Below are positions 18,928-28,567 of a DNA stretch of 64,000 nucleotides, piece by piece. The notes under the pieces were generated by a model. It worked only from the letters and a program-made list of their open reading frames with translations, did not search any database and was not told the DNA's origin. The position numbers and the translations under genes were made by a program. Position 1 is the first letter of the stretch, and the number at the start of each line of letters is the position of its first letter. Origin of the DNA: Nodosilinea sp. LEGE 06152 (GTDB taxonomy: Bacteria; Cyanobacteriota; Cyanobacteriia; Phormidesmidales; Phormidesmidaceae); the NCBI RefSeq assembly GCF_015207525.1, contig NZ_JADEWR010000007.1, positions 205,765 to 269,764 on the forward strand, read 5' to 3'.

Positions 18928-19980
18928 CTATACGTAACGACCCGAAATAATGTATTTTCCATGGGAGCGATGGTAGGTCGCCTCTCTCATAGAAAATTTG
19001 TGTTGAGGAAATCTCAATAAAAAATTGGTCATTCGTTCTAACTTTGTTTTTTTTCTCCACTGTCTATACTGATTAGCTATGGGCCCTGACAGCACTTCAA
19101 CCCATTTCCTAATCATATTCTCTACTGTGAATTCCTCAGCCCGTTTCAACCCGTTGGCTACCATTCTGCGATACAAATCAGGATTTGACTTGAGCTTTTG
19201 GATTGCTTCAAGCGCCTCTTGTGTTGACTTAATCTCAATGTAGTCAAAAGTTGACTGTTTAAAGTCTTGGAAAGCTGGTTCAGGGCCAAGTAAAGCTGGC
19301 ACCCCAGCGATCCAAGCATTGACTAGTTTGCTCGCAGGTTTAACTAAGACGTCGCTTTCAGTAAGATCCCGAACAGCCAAAACTAAGTCGTCAGTACTGT
19401 AGTCATGCCATGAAACGGTTCCTTGCGCAGAACCAACATTAATTCTAAAATCTAAGCCAAGTTTCTCTAACTCTCGTTTAAATTCAGAAGAATGAAATGG
19501 CTCGTATAAATTTCTTGCATTGCCTTTAAAGGTAAGATTTTCTATCATATTTCCCCTCTTTTGAGACCTAGGGATTAGGCCTGGTTGGGGCCAGTGGGGA
19601 ATAAATGCATCCGTTTCGGAGTCTAATTGAAACCTGTTCTGCACTATAACGAAGTCACAGAGGGATGGCTTGAACCCATCACTGCGAGTTCCAACGACAA
19701 AAGAGTTGAAAGCCAGATCTTTCGCACTGTAGTCTAAGGAACTAACTACATTGATCTGACCAGGCGTAAATTTGTCAGATATTAGTACATCAAGTTCTTT
19801 ACTCTTTAGATATAAATAAGTGGTGACAATCCAGCAATCCTCGTTAGTCTTAATTCGCGCATGTAGTGAAGCAGGATCAAGAGTTGATGATTCAGAAAAT
19901 AACTCAGGCCATCTCTCAGGATACTTAAGTACAAATGTAACAGGATAGGGAAGATTGTATTCAGCCCTACTATATTTCAT
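18928..19980 (-). CDS. Glycosyltransferase-like protein
   Basis: A 350-aa protein in the exopolysaccharide block. The C-terminal half resembles a GT-B donor-binding domain: KPASKLVNAWIAGVPALLGPEPAFQ is followed by a helix-rich segment (STQEALEAIQKLKSNPDLYRRMVANGLKRA). The N-terminal half has no obvious signature. No membrane segment is seen. The ATG is preceded by GAGGAAATTC, a good ribosome-binding site. It is AT-rich like its neighbours. Assignment as a glycosyltransferase rests on the donor-site motif and context; donor and acceptor are unknown. Confidence 0.65.
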   Translation of the reverse strand: MKYSRAEYNLPYPVTFVLKYPERWPELFSESSTLDPASLHARIKTNEDCWIVTTYLYLKSKELDVLISDKFTPGQINVVSSLDYSAKDLAFNSFVVGTRSDGFKPSLCDFVIVQNRFQLDSETDAFIPHWPQPGLIPRSQKRGNMIENLTFKGNARNLYEPFHSSEFKRELEKLGLDFRINVGSAQGTVSWHDYSTDDLVLAVRDLTESDVLVKPASKLVNAWIAGVPALLGPEPAFQDFKQSTFDYIEIKSTQEALEAIQKLKSNPDLYRRMVANGLKRAEEFTVENMIRKWVEVLSGPIANQYRQWRKKTKLERMTNFLLRFPQHKFSMREATYHRSHGKYIISGRYV

Positions 19981-20237
19981 GAATTTCCTCTGCTAAGCTT
20001 TTGGGCTTTTTCATCCTCTATTATGTTTACTGTTCTTGATTGATGTAAGAGTCGTCAAACTGGCTCGCAAATTTCTATTTAACTTTGGACGTTAGTTTCA
20101 GCTGTGAAGTAGTTGAAGCTCTACATTAATTATTTCCTTGTTCTAGTATCACCTAGTTGACAAAAAGAAGTCGTATTTAGCTATTTGTTTTAGATTGCTT
20201 TTCCAAACTTTCAAGGACAGCGCAGACCAAAAATCTA

Positions 20238-21374
20238 CTAGTCGTCGTTAAACAGGTTGAAAATGTTTAAAACGGCTCCAAGCGGACCAAGGAGCGGTGA
20301 TAGAGCACGGCCAACATTGTCGATGCCAACCAAGTAACCTTTTTTGGGTACCAGAATTACATCTCCATCCTGAATTTGGTAGTTATCCACCAAACTAGAA
20401 AGATCGACTTTTTGATCTTCAACTTGACCGGTTTCTGAAAGCCGCACGAGCCGAACTTCGCGGAGGGCAGCATCGGAATTTGGCCCTCCTGCCGCAGCGA
20501 TCGCGCCAGCTACAGAGCTATTTGGCTGCACCTGCACTTCCCCTGGACGAACAACACCATCCCCAATTACTCGCACCCGGACATTATCTGGGGCAATACT
20601 CGAACTGGCTACCAATGCCGGGTCTATCTCTGCCCCAAGTTGTGCTCTTGGGACAAAGATAGAGTCACCATCCCTGAGCACCAAATTGTCCCCTGGTCCG
20701 CCACTCGAAATTGCGTTCCACAGGTTTACAGAGATGTCTTGTGCTCCACCATTGGGTAGCCGTCGTCGCACAATAACTGAACGAATATCTGCGGTGCGAC
20801 GTATGCCTCCTGCAGATACCAGAGCTGAGGATAGAGTAGGTGTAGTAGTAGCTGCGGTAATTCGTGCGTTTACATCTAGCTGTGTTTGAGCGGTCGTCAA
20901 ACTACTCAGTTGTACAGGGCCAGGGCGATAAACTTCACCAGCGACATCAACCACCACTGGGCGCAGGGCTGTTAGGCTAACATTGACGACTGGGTTTACC
21001 AGATAGGCATTGAGCCCTTGTGTAATTTCCTCAGACAAAGCGTCAACGGTTTTCCCTCCGGCCTGAATAGATCCCAGAAATGGGAAAGGCATGGTACCGT
21101 CGGGTAAAACTACCCGTGAGCCGGTAAATTCCTCGTATCCGAACACTTCAATTGCAATTTGATCTCCAGAGCCCAGAACGTAGTTTCCAGGCGCTTCGGA
21201 ACCCGGCAGATTAATAACTGGAGTATTAATGTCTTGGGAGTCTGGTAGCTCAATAGCCGAAGGGTTAAACTCTGTGGATTGCTGAGCCTTGACTGGTCCC
21301 ACATTCCATAGACAGCTGTGAGCTAGTGCAGCTGAGAGCGAAAGTAGTGCAATAGAACGTTTATCTAGTTTCAT
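20238..21374 (-). CDS. Wza-like polysaccharide export protein (Poly_export/SLBB)
   Basis: Periplasmic/outer-membrane polysaccharide export protein of about 378 aa. The N-terminus is a typical signal peptide (MKLDKRSIALLSLSAALAHS, cleaving near VKAQQ). Then come the Poly_export domain (YVLGSGDQIAIEVFGYEEF..VVLPDGTMPFPFLGSIQAGG) and SLBB-type repeats (VVDVAGEVYRPGPVQL; VRVRVIGDGVVRPGEVQV). It ends in a hydrophobic C-terminus. I start at the ATG at 21374, because the upstream reading to 21470 would overlap wzc and place 32 residues ahead of the signal peptide. The 16-bp gap after wzc implies one operon. Confidence 0.9.
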   Translation of the reverse strand: MKLDKRSIALLSLSAALAHSCLWNVGPVKAQQSTEFNPSAIELPDSQDINTPVINLPGSEAPGNYVLGSGDQIAIEVFGYEEFTGSRVVLPDGTMPFPFLGSIQAGGKTVDALSEEITQGLNAYLVNPVVNVSLTALRPVVVDVAGEVYRPGPVQLSSLTTAQTQLDVNARITAATTTPTLSSALVSAGGIRRTADIRSVIVRRRLPNGGAQDISVNLWNAISSGGPGDNLVLRDGDSIFVPRAQLGAEIDPALVASSSIAPDNVRVRVIGDGVVRPGEVQVQPNSSVAGAIAAAGGPNSDAALREVRLVRLSETGQVEDQKVDLSSLVDNYQIQDGDVILVPKKGYLVGIDNVGRALSPLLGPLGAVLNIFNLFNDD

Positions 21375-21390
21375 AGTCTTAGAAATAAGT

Positions 21391-23595
21391 CTAACGAACC
21401 GTTGTTTGCATTTCTGAGAGAGGTACTTTGCCGTATTCGCCGGCTCTAATACGAGACACGTAGTCGCCATGCTCGTTGTTGATATCTACTCCATTAGCGA
21501 CTACACCCAAGACATTGGCTTGAGAGCGCTCCAAGAAGGATTTAGCCGCTAGAGCATTGGCAGAGTCGACCTTTCTAGGCCTTAGAACGAGCAAAACACC
21601 ATCTGACATCCGCCCCATTACGGCAGCATCTGCTGCTCCTAGCAGGGGAGGGGTATCAATCAGGATGTAATCGTACTGGCGCTTTAACTGCTGCAGTAAG
21701 TCTGCCATCCGTTCAGAATCTAGTATAGCCAAGGGATTGGGAGGAAGAGCCCCTGCTGTCATTAGGGTAAGATTTTCAAAGACTTGATGGGTCACATCCT
21801 GCTGAGTTTCTTCTCTAATCAGTACTTGGCTCAGTCCAGCTCGGTTAACGACATCCCAGATGTGGTGCTGGGAAGGCGATCGTAGATCGGCATCAATCAG
21901 CAAAACTTGCTTGCCTGAATGGGCTAAAGTTGCCGCCAGGTTAGCCGAAACCTCAGACTTACCTTCTTCAGAAACTGAACTGGTAATGGTAATGATGCGA
22001 TGAGACGTGTCTGAACTAGTAAACTTTAGATTTGCCTGCAGCATTTGAAAGGCGGCGGAAACCATTGGCTGGTCTCGATCTAAAGCCGGAATATAGGCAG
22101 AGAGACCTGATGTACCTAGCCTACTTGCCAAGTAAGTCGTTGAGCCATCGCTACCTCTGGAGCGAAACTTAGGCACCAAACCTAGCAAGGTGTAGCCAAG
22201 CAGCATTTCCCCGTCTTTAGCGGTCTTGACTGATTTATCGACCAAATCTAAGAAGAACGCACAAGCAACACCCAACAAACTACCAACGAAAGTTCCAGCC
22301 ACCAAAGCAGGAATAAGTAAGCTGCCGGCTCCCTCGGCAGGTTCTGCTCTTTCTAAAATCTCGGCACTACCAACGGTTTGGTTTTCAGCTAGCTGCGTCT
22401 GCTGAAAAGCAGCCAAAAGATTTTCATAGTTCAGCTGGGCTGCTTGCAAACGCTGGGTTAACTCGAGCTGGCGCTTTTCAAGGGCAGGAAAGGCCTGAAT
22501 TCGCTCAGCATAGCGATTGCGGGATTCGACTAAGCTTTGAAGCTGACTAGCCAAACTAGAGCGATTGACTTCTGCTGTAGCCAAGTCTGTAGTGAGCTGC
22601 TGATCTAGGGGACTCATTTGCAAATTGCCAAGACCAGAGAGAGACGTTGTGCCAACAATCTCTTCGACTCGATCGCTCAAAAGGCTTTGCAGCGACGCAA
22701 CTCGGCGCTCCAAATTGATGATTGTAGGGTGTGTGTCTCGGTACAAGCTGCGCTGGCTAGCTAGCTCAGCTTGGGCTAATTGCAAGTCTTCTAATGCCTG
22801 CTGAACAGCCGTCGACTGGCTTAGAGTTTCAATTTGCTTGGCCTGTGCAAGGGGAATAGACAGTTGCTCTTGTAGCTCGCTGGCCTGGGTATTAGCGCTG
22901 GCGAGCGTAGAGGACACATCACGAATTTGGGTATCTAACCGCGCAATCTCAGTGACTGCGACAGTAGCCTCATCTTCGAGTACAACAATTCCATTAGCAT
23001 CTTTGAACTGCTGTAGTGCAGCGGCGGCGCGATCAAGATCAGCTTCAGCAATTGGAAGTTGTCGTTCGATGAATTCGCGAGCTGTAGCGGCTTTTAGACG
23101 ATTGCTGAGAACATCTCTGGCTAGATAAGCATCCATCACCGCGTTGACGACCGCAGCAGCTTCCTCTGGATCATCCGCGTTATAGGAAACCTGTAGAATA
23201 TCTGCCTGTTCGGCGGACTCTACTTCTATTTTGCTACTCAGGGCTGTTGGCTTTAGAGGCAAGCCCTCATCATCTGTAAGATCTAAGTTGTCAATAACAG
23301 ACTGCATGACTGCAGTCGACAATAGAACAGAACTTTGATTTTGTAGGTTGTTTATAGAAATAGGTAGTTCACGCAGATCTCTCCCGACTCCAGTCAGTGT
23401 CGGCGTCAGGTCTGGTCTTACTAGTATGGTGCCCTCCGCGCTGTAGGCCGGTTCTCGCGTCAGGGCAACAAATACCGAACCTGCTACACAAGTGCCTAGC
23501 ACAAGAGTTGCTGGAAGCCATCGCCGTTTGAGCACAAGCCAATAGCGTTGCAGGTCAATTTCTTCAACGTAATCTTGGTAGGTCTTACTAGTCAT
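21391..23595 (-). CDS. Wzc-like chain-length determinant / BY-type tyrosine kinase
   Basis: A 734-aa co-polymerase with autokinase domain. The Wzz domain begins with IDLQRYWLVLKRRWLPATLVLGTC (first membrane helix). A long periplasmic coiled-coil region (about 160-420) follows, then a second helix near 430-450 (LLIPALVAGTFVGSLLGVACAFFLDL). The cytoplasmic kinase has P-loop SSVSEEGKSEVSANLAATLA, Walker A' VLLIDADLRSPSQ and Walker B YILIDTPPLLGAAD. The P-loop reads GKSE where the textbook form is GKST. The tail has only two tyrosines (GDYVS, GEYGK) rather than a long Tyr cluster. It controls length and export of the polysaccharide with Wza. Confidence 0.9.
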   Translation of the reverse strand: MTSKTYQDYVEEIDLQRYWLVLKRRWLPATLVLGTCVAGSVFVALTREPAYSAEGTILVRPDLTPTLTGVGRDLRELPISINNLQNQSSVLLSTAVMQSVIDNLDLTDDEGLPLKPTALSSKIEVESAEQADILQVSYNADDPEEAAAVVNAVMDAYLARDVLSNRLKAATAREFIERQLPIAEADLDRAAAALQQFKDANGIVVLEDEATVAVTEIARLDTQIRDVSSTLASANTQASELQEQLSIPLAQAKQIETLSQSTAVQQALEDLQLAQAELASQRSLYRDTHPTIINLERRVASLQSLLSDRVEEIVGTTSLSGLGNLQMSPLDQQLTTDLATAEVNRSSLASQLQSLVESRNRYAERIQAFPALEKRQLELTQRLQAAQLNYENLLAAFQQTQLAENQTVGSAEILERAEPAEGAGSLLIPALVAGTFVGSLLGVACAFFLDLVDKSVKTAKDGEMLLGYTLLGLVPKFRSRGSDGSTTYLASRLGTSGLSAYIPALDRDQPMVSAAFQMLQANLKFTSSDTSHRIITITSSVSEEGKSEVSANLAATLAHSGKQVLLIDADLRSPSQHHIWDVVNRAGLSQVLIREETQQDVTHQVFENLTLMTAGALPPNPLAILDSERMADLLQQLKRQYDYILIDTPPLLGAADAAVMGRMSDGVLLVLRPRKVDSANALAAKSFLERSQANVLGVVANGVDINNEHGDYVSRIRAGEYGKVPLSEMQTTVR

Positions 23596-24124
23596 AGACG
23601 GATAGAAATGAAATACGTCTGAAAACGGTCTGTCTACTCACGGAAGCGGTTAGGGAGAGGTTGCCTTGGCCGAGATACCCTAGCAGAACCCAAAACCTCG
23701 ATTAAGAGCATGAGCCAGCGGTATGTGGTCAAGGTTTCCCAATTGTGAATAGGTGAACAGCTGGTAGAGCTTAAATATGAGTCAAGAACTCGTATAACTA
23801 CCTATCTAATTTAATATAGACGCACAACCCTTTGAGTCAGCATATCCTAAGAAGGCGAGAGCGGGGGCGGTTGGTAGAATCACCTAGCCTTGTCTTAATA
23901 ATGATGACGATTCTGTAATGCTAGAGAGAATCGCTCTTAAAACACTAGGGTACCCAAGTAGGGGAAGCAGCTATCACAGCGCCCAAAAGCAGCTTTCCAG
24001 ATACCATACCGACAGTTCACCTCAGACAAGCACCTGATTTTAAGGGAAAAGCCAACCTAGCGAGTCAGTTTACACGGTTGACTCATTAGGTTGGCTTTCA
24101 GCCTAAATCAGATTCAGATTCGCA
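23596..24124. other. 529-bp non-coding gap between wzc and ndhJ
   Basis: No ORF with coding character. The part near 23600-23830 should hold the promoter of the minus-strand wzc-wza block. The part near 24048-24098 holds the ndhJ terminator. I see no tRNA or other RNA signature. It probably marks the boundary of the exopolysaccharide block. Confidence 0.5.
24048..24098 (-). terminator. Rho-independent terminator after ndhJ
   Basis: Stem AAAGCCAACCT (24048-24058) with AGGTTGGCTTT (24088-24098), extended inwards by GAGTCA/TGACTC pairing. On the minus strand the stem ends in GGCTTTTCCC, giving a short T tract. It lies about 27 bp past the ndhJ stop codon. Confidence 0.75.
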
Positions 24125-24679
24125 TCAATAGGCGTCTTGAAGTTCGTAGAAGTCGGGAGAAATGTAGTCTTTGCGAAGCGGCCAACCAACCCAGTCTTCA
24201 GGCATGAGTAACCGCTTAAGGTTAGGATGTCCCTCATAAACGATGCCGTACATGTCGTAGCTCTCGCGCTCCTGCCAGTCGGCTGCTTTCCAGATCCAGT
24301 AAACAGAAGGCACTCGAGGATTATCGCGGGGCAAAGACACTTTTACCCTAACCTCCTCTGGCTGGTCGGCATTATCGTCCAGCTTGATGAGATGGTAAAA
24401 ACTCACCAGCTCTTTACCAGGACCATCATCGTAGGCCCCTTGACACTGAAGATAATTAAAGCCGTAGGCGTACAGCGCGGTGCAAATTGGAATAAGAAAC
24501 TGAGGAGACACAGAGATCACTTCTATACCCAAGTGATCTCTTGGGGCTAGCCCGTGGTCAAATCCATTTTCTGTCAACCAGCTTGAAACAGCACCAGCTT
24601 CAGCCAGGGGAGCCCCGGCTTCTGAACCGGGTGTAGATGATTGCTCAGGTGGGGATGCTTGAGATTCTGCTTCAGCCAT
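24125..24679 (-). CDS. ndhJ: NAD(P)H-quinone oxidoreductase subunit J
   Basis: Peripheral-arm subunit of cyanobacterial NDH-1 (homologue of the 30-kDa NuoC), used in respiration and photosystem I cyclic electron flow. The 184-aa protein carries the family block [20 protein letters not shown] followed by [18 protein letters not shown]. The N-terminal ~30 residues are a non-conserved Ser/Ala/Pro-rich extension. Its ATG follows the ndhK stop codon with no gap, so it is the last gene of the ndhC-ndhK-ndhJ operon. Confidence 0.95.
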   Translation of the reverse strand: MAEAESQASPPEQSSTPGSEAGAPLAEAGAVSSWLTENGFDHGLAPRDHLGIEVISVSPQFLIPICTALYAYGFNYLQCQGAYDDGPGKELVSFYHLIKLDDNADQPEEVRVKVSLPRDNPRVPSVYWIWKAADWQERESYDMYGIVYEGHPNLKRLLMPEDWVGWPLRKDYISPDFYELQDAY

Positions 24680-25423
24680 TTAACTTTCCTTCTCTTCAGG
24701 AGCAAACTCGGCAATTGCCTCGGGTATTGGCATGCCCATCGCCTCCATAAGCTCTTTCGGAGGCATCGCATGAGTACCAGTCTGTAGGTATTGGCCCGTC
24801 AGGATCGGAGGTACTGGCTTAAGAGCATGGCTGCGCTCATAGAAACGGTGGGTCTGCAGAGTGTACGCCCTATCCTGCATCGACTCGGTAGCCACCTTCT
24901 TGCGCAACTTAATGATGGCGTCAATGATGGCTTCAGGTCGAGGTGGACAACCAGGGATGTAAACATCTACGGGAATTAGCTTGTCGACACCACGCACCGC
25001 AGTGGTAGAGTCACTGCTAAACATACCGCCGGTGATAGTACAAGCACCCATAGCAATAACGTACTTTGGATCAGGCATTTGCTCATAAAGCCTGACCAGG
25101 GCTGGAGCCATCTTCATGTTGATGGTGCCAGCCGTAATGATTAGATCTGCCTGCCTAGGACTAGCCCTAGGCAGCAACCCAAAGCGATCAAAGTCGAATC
25201 GAGAGCCGATCAGGGCGGCGAACTCGATGAAACAACAGGCTGTGCCGTACAACAACGGGAACAAGCTGGACAGCCGACACCAGTTATATAAGTCATCGAC
25301 TGTCGTCAGAATGACGTTTTCCGACAGCCCATGGGTGATTGCAGGAGGGGCTGAGGGGTTAATCAGGCTCTCTCCGGGGGCCAGGGAAACCTTATCGCTA
25401 GCTGCAGCGGAGTTTAAGACCAT
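24680..25423 (-). CDS. ndhK: NAD(P)H-quinone oxidoreductase subunit K
   Basis: NDH-1 subunit carrying the N2 [4Fe-4S] cluster near the plastoquinone site. Cluster ligands are visible in [29 protein letters not shown] and [14 protein letters not shown]. The conserved [22 protein letters not shown] stretch confirms the family. Length is 247 aa. It overlaps the ndhC 3' end by 10 bp and abuts ndhJ directly, indicating tight translational coupling. Confidence 0.97.
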   Translation of the reverse strand: MVLNSAAASDKVSLAPGESLINPSAPPAITHGLSENVILTTVDDLYNWCRLSSLFPLLYGTACCFIEFAALIGSRFDFDRFGLLPRASPRQADLIITAGTINMKMAPALVRLYEQMPDPKYVIAMGACTITGGMFSSDSTTAVRGVDKLIPVDVYIPGCPPRPEAIIDAIIKLRKKVATESMQDRAYTLQTHRFYERSHALKPVPPILTGQYLQTGTHAMPPKELMEAMGMPIPEAIAEFAPEEKES

Positions 25424-25776
25424 TCCAGGGCTCCTTTACGCCAGGCGTACACAAGACCAACAACTAAAATAGCAATGAAAACAAGTGCCTCGATGAAGGC
25501 TAGTAGGCCCAGCTGATTGAAAGCTACGGCCCAGGGGTACAAGAACACAGTCTCTACGTCGAAAATGACGAAGACTAGAGCAAACATGTAATAGCGAATG
25601 TTGAACTGAATCCAGGCTCCGCCGATGGGCTCCATGCCAGATTCGTAGGTAGTTCTGCGCGCTGGCCCACGACTGACAGGGCGCAGGAGCCTTGATGCCG
25701 TTAGAGCCGCTACGGGCACCAGACAAGACACCAAGAGAAAGACCAGGAAGTATTCGTAGCCGGATAAAACGAACAC
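25414..25776 (-). CDS. ndhC: NAD(P)H-quinone oxidoreductase subunit 3
   Basis: Small membrane subunit of NDH-1 with three hydrophobic helices. The start is best placed at the GTG at 25776 ([14 protein letters not shown], 120 aa), which matches the usual NdhC length and N-terminus. A GTG at 25803 would add nine non-conserved residues. Conserved features are [32 protein letters not shown] and the acidic helix [15 protein letters not shown]. It is the first gene of ndhC-ndhK-ndhJ and is divergent from the rubredoxin gene. Confidence 0.95.
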   Translation of the reverse strand: MFVLSGYEYFLVFLLVSCLVPVAALTASRLLRPVSRGPARRTTYESGMEPIGGAWIQFNIRYYMFALVFVIFDVETVFLYPWAVAFNQLGLLAFIEALVFIAILVVGLVYAWRKGALEWS

Positions 25777-26095
25777 GAGTTCACCACTGCGAAAGGCTAG
25801 CACTCAAGCGTATAGCCTGAGTTTAGATCTCAACAGCCCACAGGCTCAGATGTCATCTTAAGACACTTTAACGGAAAAGCCCGTACAAGGGGAGTAATTA
25901 GCACGCAGCCAGGAAACCATTCCGCCAAGCATTGTGCCAATGAGACGCCAGGCAAAATGAGAGTGATGACCTGACTATGTCATAATTGTTTACAACGAAC
26001 GTTCTACTGCCTGTGGGCTAGTGGTATGTCGGTGAACTAGAGGGTGCGGCGATCGCCCCAGCTTGCTCTTGTTGGATTTAAGGTGCCTGAGTCTT
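25777..26095. promoter_or_regulatory. Divergent promoter region, ndhCKJ / rubA-ycf48-psbEFLJ
   Basis: A 319-bp gap from which NDH-1 genes run left and photosystem II assembly genes run right. No coding sequence is seen. A relatively AT-rich patch around 25976-26000 (TATGTCATAATTGTTTACAA) is a plausible promoter for the plus-strand genes. I cannot assign individual boxes. Confidence 0.5.
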
Positions 26096-26521
26096 ATGAG
26101 TACTGAATCTGAGCCTACAGCTAATTCACCAGAATCAGTGGATGTAGAAATGCCTGAAGGATCAGAAATCTCCAAGGGAGATGCTGCTAGGGCAGTTGCT
26201 CTTTCTCCTCAAGACATGGATCGTTACGAGTGCCGAGCCTGTGGCTATTCGTATGAGCCGACGAAGGGAGACAGTCAGGCTAAGGTTCCTGTGGGCGTGG
26301 CCTTTGAAGATTTACCTTTGAACTGGCGTTGTCCGGTGTGTAGTGCCCCGAAGAAACAGTTCAGCAATATTGGCCCGGCTGGCTCGCCGTCTGGCTTCAA
26401 GGAAAATTTGAACTACGGCCTGGGGGTCAATCGCTTGACGCCTGGGCAGAAGAACATTCTAATTTTTAGCGCTCTGGCTATGGGCTTCTTGTTTTTTATC
26501 AGTCTCTACGGCTTGAAGTAG
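26096..26521 (+). CDS. rubA: Membrane-anchored rubredoxin
   Basis: Iron protein of about 141 aa required in phototrophs for photosystem assembly. An acidic N-terminal extension leads to the rubredoxin fold with two CxxC pairs (YECRACGYSYEP and NWRCPVCSAPKKQF). A C-terminal transmembrane helix (NILIFSALAMGFLFFISLYGL) anchors it, as in cyanobacterial and plastid RubA. I use the ATG at 26096. The reading frame can be extended 11 residues upstream without family support. It precedes ycf48 and psbEFLJ, the conserved cyanobacterial order. Confidence 0.95.
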   Translation: MSTESEPTANSPESVDVEMPEGSEISKGDAARAVALSPQDMDRYECRACGYSYEPTKGDSQAKVPVGVAFEDLPLNWRCPVCSAPKKQFSNIGPAGSPSGFKENLNYGLGVNRLTPGQKNILIFSALAMGFLFFISLYGLK

Positions 26522-26645
26522 CGTAACGAGCGTTCTAGCCGGGTTAACAGCAGGACGTTGCTGTGGCGAGGAGCAGCTGTCGGTGTACACCAACCGACGT
26601 ATTGTGATTTGAGTGTTGTTTAGCAAGTACGGATACAAGTTACTT

Positions 26646-27650
26646 ATGCACGCTGCGTTTAACTGGTTAAAACGAGGGCTGGTCATGCTAGTGGCTGTGG
26701 CCCTGGCAACTGGCTGTTCTGGTTATTTTTTAGCGGACGCAGATGTGCATCCCTGGGAAGCGATTCAGGTGCCGGTTGACTCTACCCTATCGGATGTGGC
26801 GTTTACCCAGGACCCCAGCCACGGCTGGATTGTGGGCAGTCGCAACACGCTGCTGGAAAGTCAGGACGGCGGCAATACTTGGCAGGTGCGAGAGCTAGCG
26901 CTGGGAGATCAGCCCTACACGTTTACTTCCATTGACTTTGCAGGGAACGAAGGTTGGGTAACGGGTATTCCGTCGGTGCTCTTGCATACGGGCGACGGCG
27001 GCAAGACCTGGGAGAATGTGCCTTTGAGCAAAGAGTTGCCAGGCACACCTTTTCTGATTACAGCGGTTGGGCCTAAGTCAGCTGAACTGGCTACCGATAT
27101 TGGTGCCATCTATCGTACTGAAGACGGTGGACGCACCTGGAAAGCGTTGGTTCAAGGCGCAGTTGGGGTTGTGCGCAACATGGTGCGCTCTGAGGATGGT
27201 CGCTACGTAGCGGTATCTTCGCGGGGCAACTTTTACTCAACCTGGGCAATGGGGCAGGACCAGTGGATTCCCCACAACCGTCAGAATTCTAGGCGCTTGC
27301 AGAATATGGGCTTTGACAAAGACGGCAAGCTCTGGGTCATTGCCCGGGGTGGCCAGGTAAGGTTTTCTAACTCTCGTGCTTCCGACGACTTTACTGACGC
27401 GATTAGCCCTGAGTTTGGAACGAGCTGGGGGCTACTTGATATGGCCTTTCGTACCGCTAGTGAAGTTTGGGTGACGGGAGGCGGTGGCAACCTGCTGTGC
27501 AGTTTTGACGGTGGTCAAACTTGGTACAAGGACAAGTCGGTGGAAGATGTGCCATCAAACTTCTACAGGGTGAAGTTTGTGGGACCTGAGATGGGCTTCA
27601 TTTTGGGACAGCAAGGCACTATTCTCAGGTATCGCCCTGAGACCGTTTAG
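26646..27650 (+). CDS. ycf48: Photosystem II assembly factor Ycf48 (HCF136-like)
   Basis: Lumenal assembly factor that binds newly made D1 and helps form the photosystem II reaction centre. The protein of about 334 aa starts with a lipoprotein signal peptide; the cysteine in LATGC (residue 24 from this ATG) fits lipidation. It continues as a seven-bladed BNR/propeller repeat protein (GNTWQVRE, GKTWENVP, GRTWKALV, GQTWYKDK at regular spacing). I use the ATG at 26646 because it puts the signal peptide at the N-terminus. It lies between rubA and psbE, as in other cyanobacteria. Confidence 0.95.
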   Translation: MHAAFNWLKRGLVMLVAVALATGCSGYFLADADVHPWEAIQVPVDSTLSDVAFTQDPSHGWIVGSRNTLLESQDGGNTWQVRELALGDQPYTFTSIDFAGNEGWVTGIPSVLLHTGDGGKTWENVPLSKELPGTPFLITAVGPKSAELATDIGAIYRTEDGGRTWKALVQGAVGVVRNMVRSEDGRYVAVSSRGNFYSTWAMGQDQWIPHNRQNSRRLQNMGFDKDGKLWVIARGGQVRFSNSRASDDFTDAISPEFGTSWGLLDMAFRTASEVWVTGGGGNLLCSFDGGQTWYKDKSVEDVPSNFYRVKFVGPEMGFILGQQGTILRYRPETV

Positions 27651-27747
27651 GAAAAATTCGGAGATCTTAGCTGAAATAGCTTGTTAGGGTTTCCGGGGTT
27701 CTCTATGATTAGATTAGATTCTTCGTGTTCAGAGAGGAGACGTTGAT

Positions 27748-27996
27748 ATGGCAGGTTCTACAGGGGAGCGCCCCTTTGGCGATATCGTTACCAGTGTTCG
27801 CTACTGGATTATTCACAGCATTACTATCCCTATGCTGTTTATTGCGGGCTGGCTATTTGTCAGCACTGGCTTGGCCTACGATGCCTTTGGCACCCCCCGA
27901 CCCAACGATTATTATCCGGATAACCAGATGCAGCTGCCGATTGTGACCGATCGCTTTGAGGCGAAGGATCAGATCGACATGTTCTCGAATCGATAA
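27748..27996 (+). CDS. psbE: Cytochrome b559 alpha subunit
   Basis: An 82-aa photosystem II core subunit with one transmembrane helix. The haem-ligand histidine is His23 in [11 protein letters not shown], followed by [23 protein letters not shown]. The ATG has a GAGGAG ribosome-binding site. It is the first gene of the psbEFLJ operon. Confidence 0.98.
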   Translation: MAGSTGERPFGDIVTSVRYWIIHSITIPMLFIAGWLFVSTGLAYDAFGTPRPNDYYPDNQMQLPIVTDRFEAKDQIDMFSNR

Positions 27997-28028
27997 CACT
28001 TTAGTTATTCCAACGTTTGATTGAACCT

Positions 28029-28163
28029 ATGCAAACCAATTCTCCTAACGAGCAGATTACTTACCCGATCTTCACCGTGCGCTGGCTAGCTGTTCATACC
28101 CTAGGGGTGCCCAGTGTGTTTTTTCTGGGAGCGATCGCGGCAATGCAGTTTATTCAACGATAA
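28029..28163 (+). CDS. psbF: Cytochrome b559 beta subunit
   Basis: 44 codons plus stop starting [20 protein letters not shown]. It is a single-helix haem-binding subunit whose histidine is His23 ([20 protein letters not shown]). Length and motif match PsbF exactly. It lies 32 bp after psbE and 9 bp before psbL. Confidence 0.98.
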   Translation: MQTNSPNEQITYPIFTVRWLAVHTLGVPSVFFLGAIAAMQFIQR

Positions 28164-28172
28164 GAGAAACCC

Positions 28173-28292
28173 ATGGACCGTACTCCAAATCCTAATAAGC
28201 AACCGGTAGAACTAAACCGCACCTCCCTATTTTTGGGCCTGCTGATGGTTTTTGTGCTAGGTCTGCTATTTTCTAGCTACTTCTTTAACTAG
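28173..28292 (+). CDS. psbL: Photosystem II protein L
   Basis: 39 codons plus stop: [20 protein letters not shown] followed by a hydrophobic helix ending SSYFFN. This is the canonical PsbL length and sequence; the protein is needed for quinone-side function and dimer stability. It is third in the psbEFLJ operon. Confidence 0.98.
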   Translation: MDRTPNPNKQPVELNRTSLFLGLLMVFVLGLLFSSYFFN

Positions 28293-28374
28293 GCTAGGCT
28301 TTTTGCTGATGCGGCGTTAGCCGTTTGCTTAAGCTGTGTTGATGTTTTTACAAAATCAGTAGGAGGTCGAGGTT

Positions 28375-28494
28375 ATGCTTCAGAGTGGACGGATTCCGTT
28401 GTGGATTGTGGCAACCGTTGCCGGCACGGGTGTGCTGGTAGTGGTTGGTCTATTTTTCTATGGTGCCTATGCTGGTGTAGGCTCGGCCATGTAG
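28375..28494 (+). CDS. psbJ: Photosystem II protein J
   Basis: 39 codons plus stop: [20 protein letters not shown] then a hydrophobic helix ending [11 protein letters not shown]. It is a single-helix subunit near the plastoquinone exchange channel. It is preceded by AGGAGGTCGAGG, a very strong ribosome-binding site. The 82-bp gap after psbL is longer than the others in the operon. Confidence 0.98.
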   Translation: MLQSGRIPLWIVATVAGTGVLVVVGLFFYGAYAGVGSAM

Positions 28495-28521
28495 CCCTTT
28501 TCAAACCCTCTTCAAGGGGTA

Positions 28522-28567
28522 AAAAAGCTGGGGTGAACAGGTTTTGTCTTGTTCGCCCCAGCTTTTT
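28522..28567. terminator. Bidirectional terminator, psbJ / nanE
   Basis: A 17-bp near-perfect stem (AAAAAGCTGGGGTGAAC at 28522-28538 with GTTCGCCCCAGCTTTTT at 28551-28567), loop about 12 nt. It ends in runs of T on both strands. It closes psbEFLJ on the plus strand and the epimerase gene on the minus strand. The epimerase stop codon overlaps the last bases of the stem. Confidence 0.88.
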
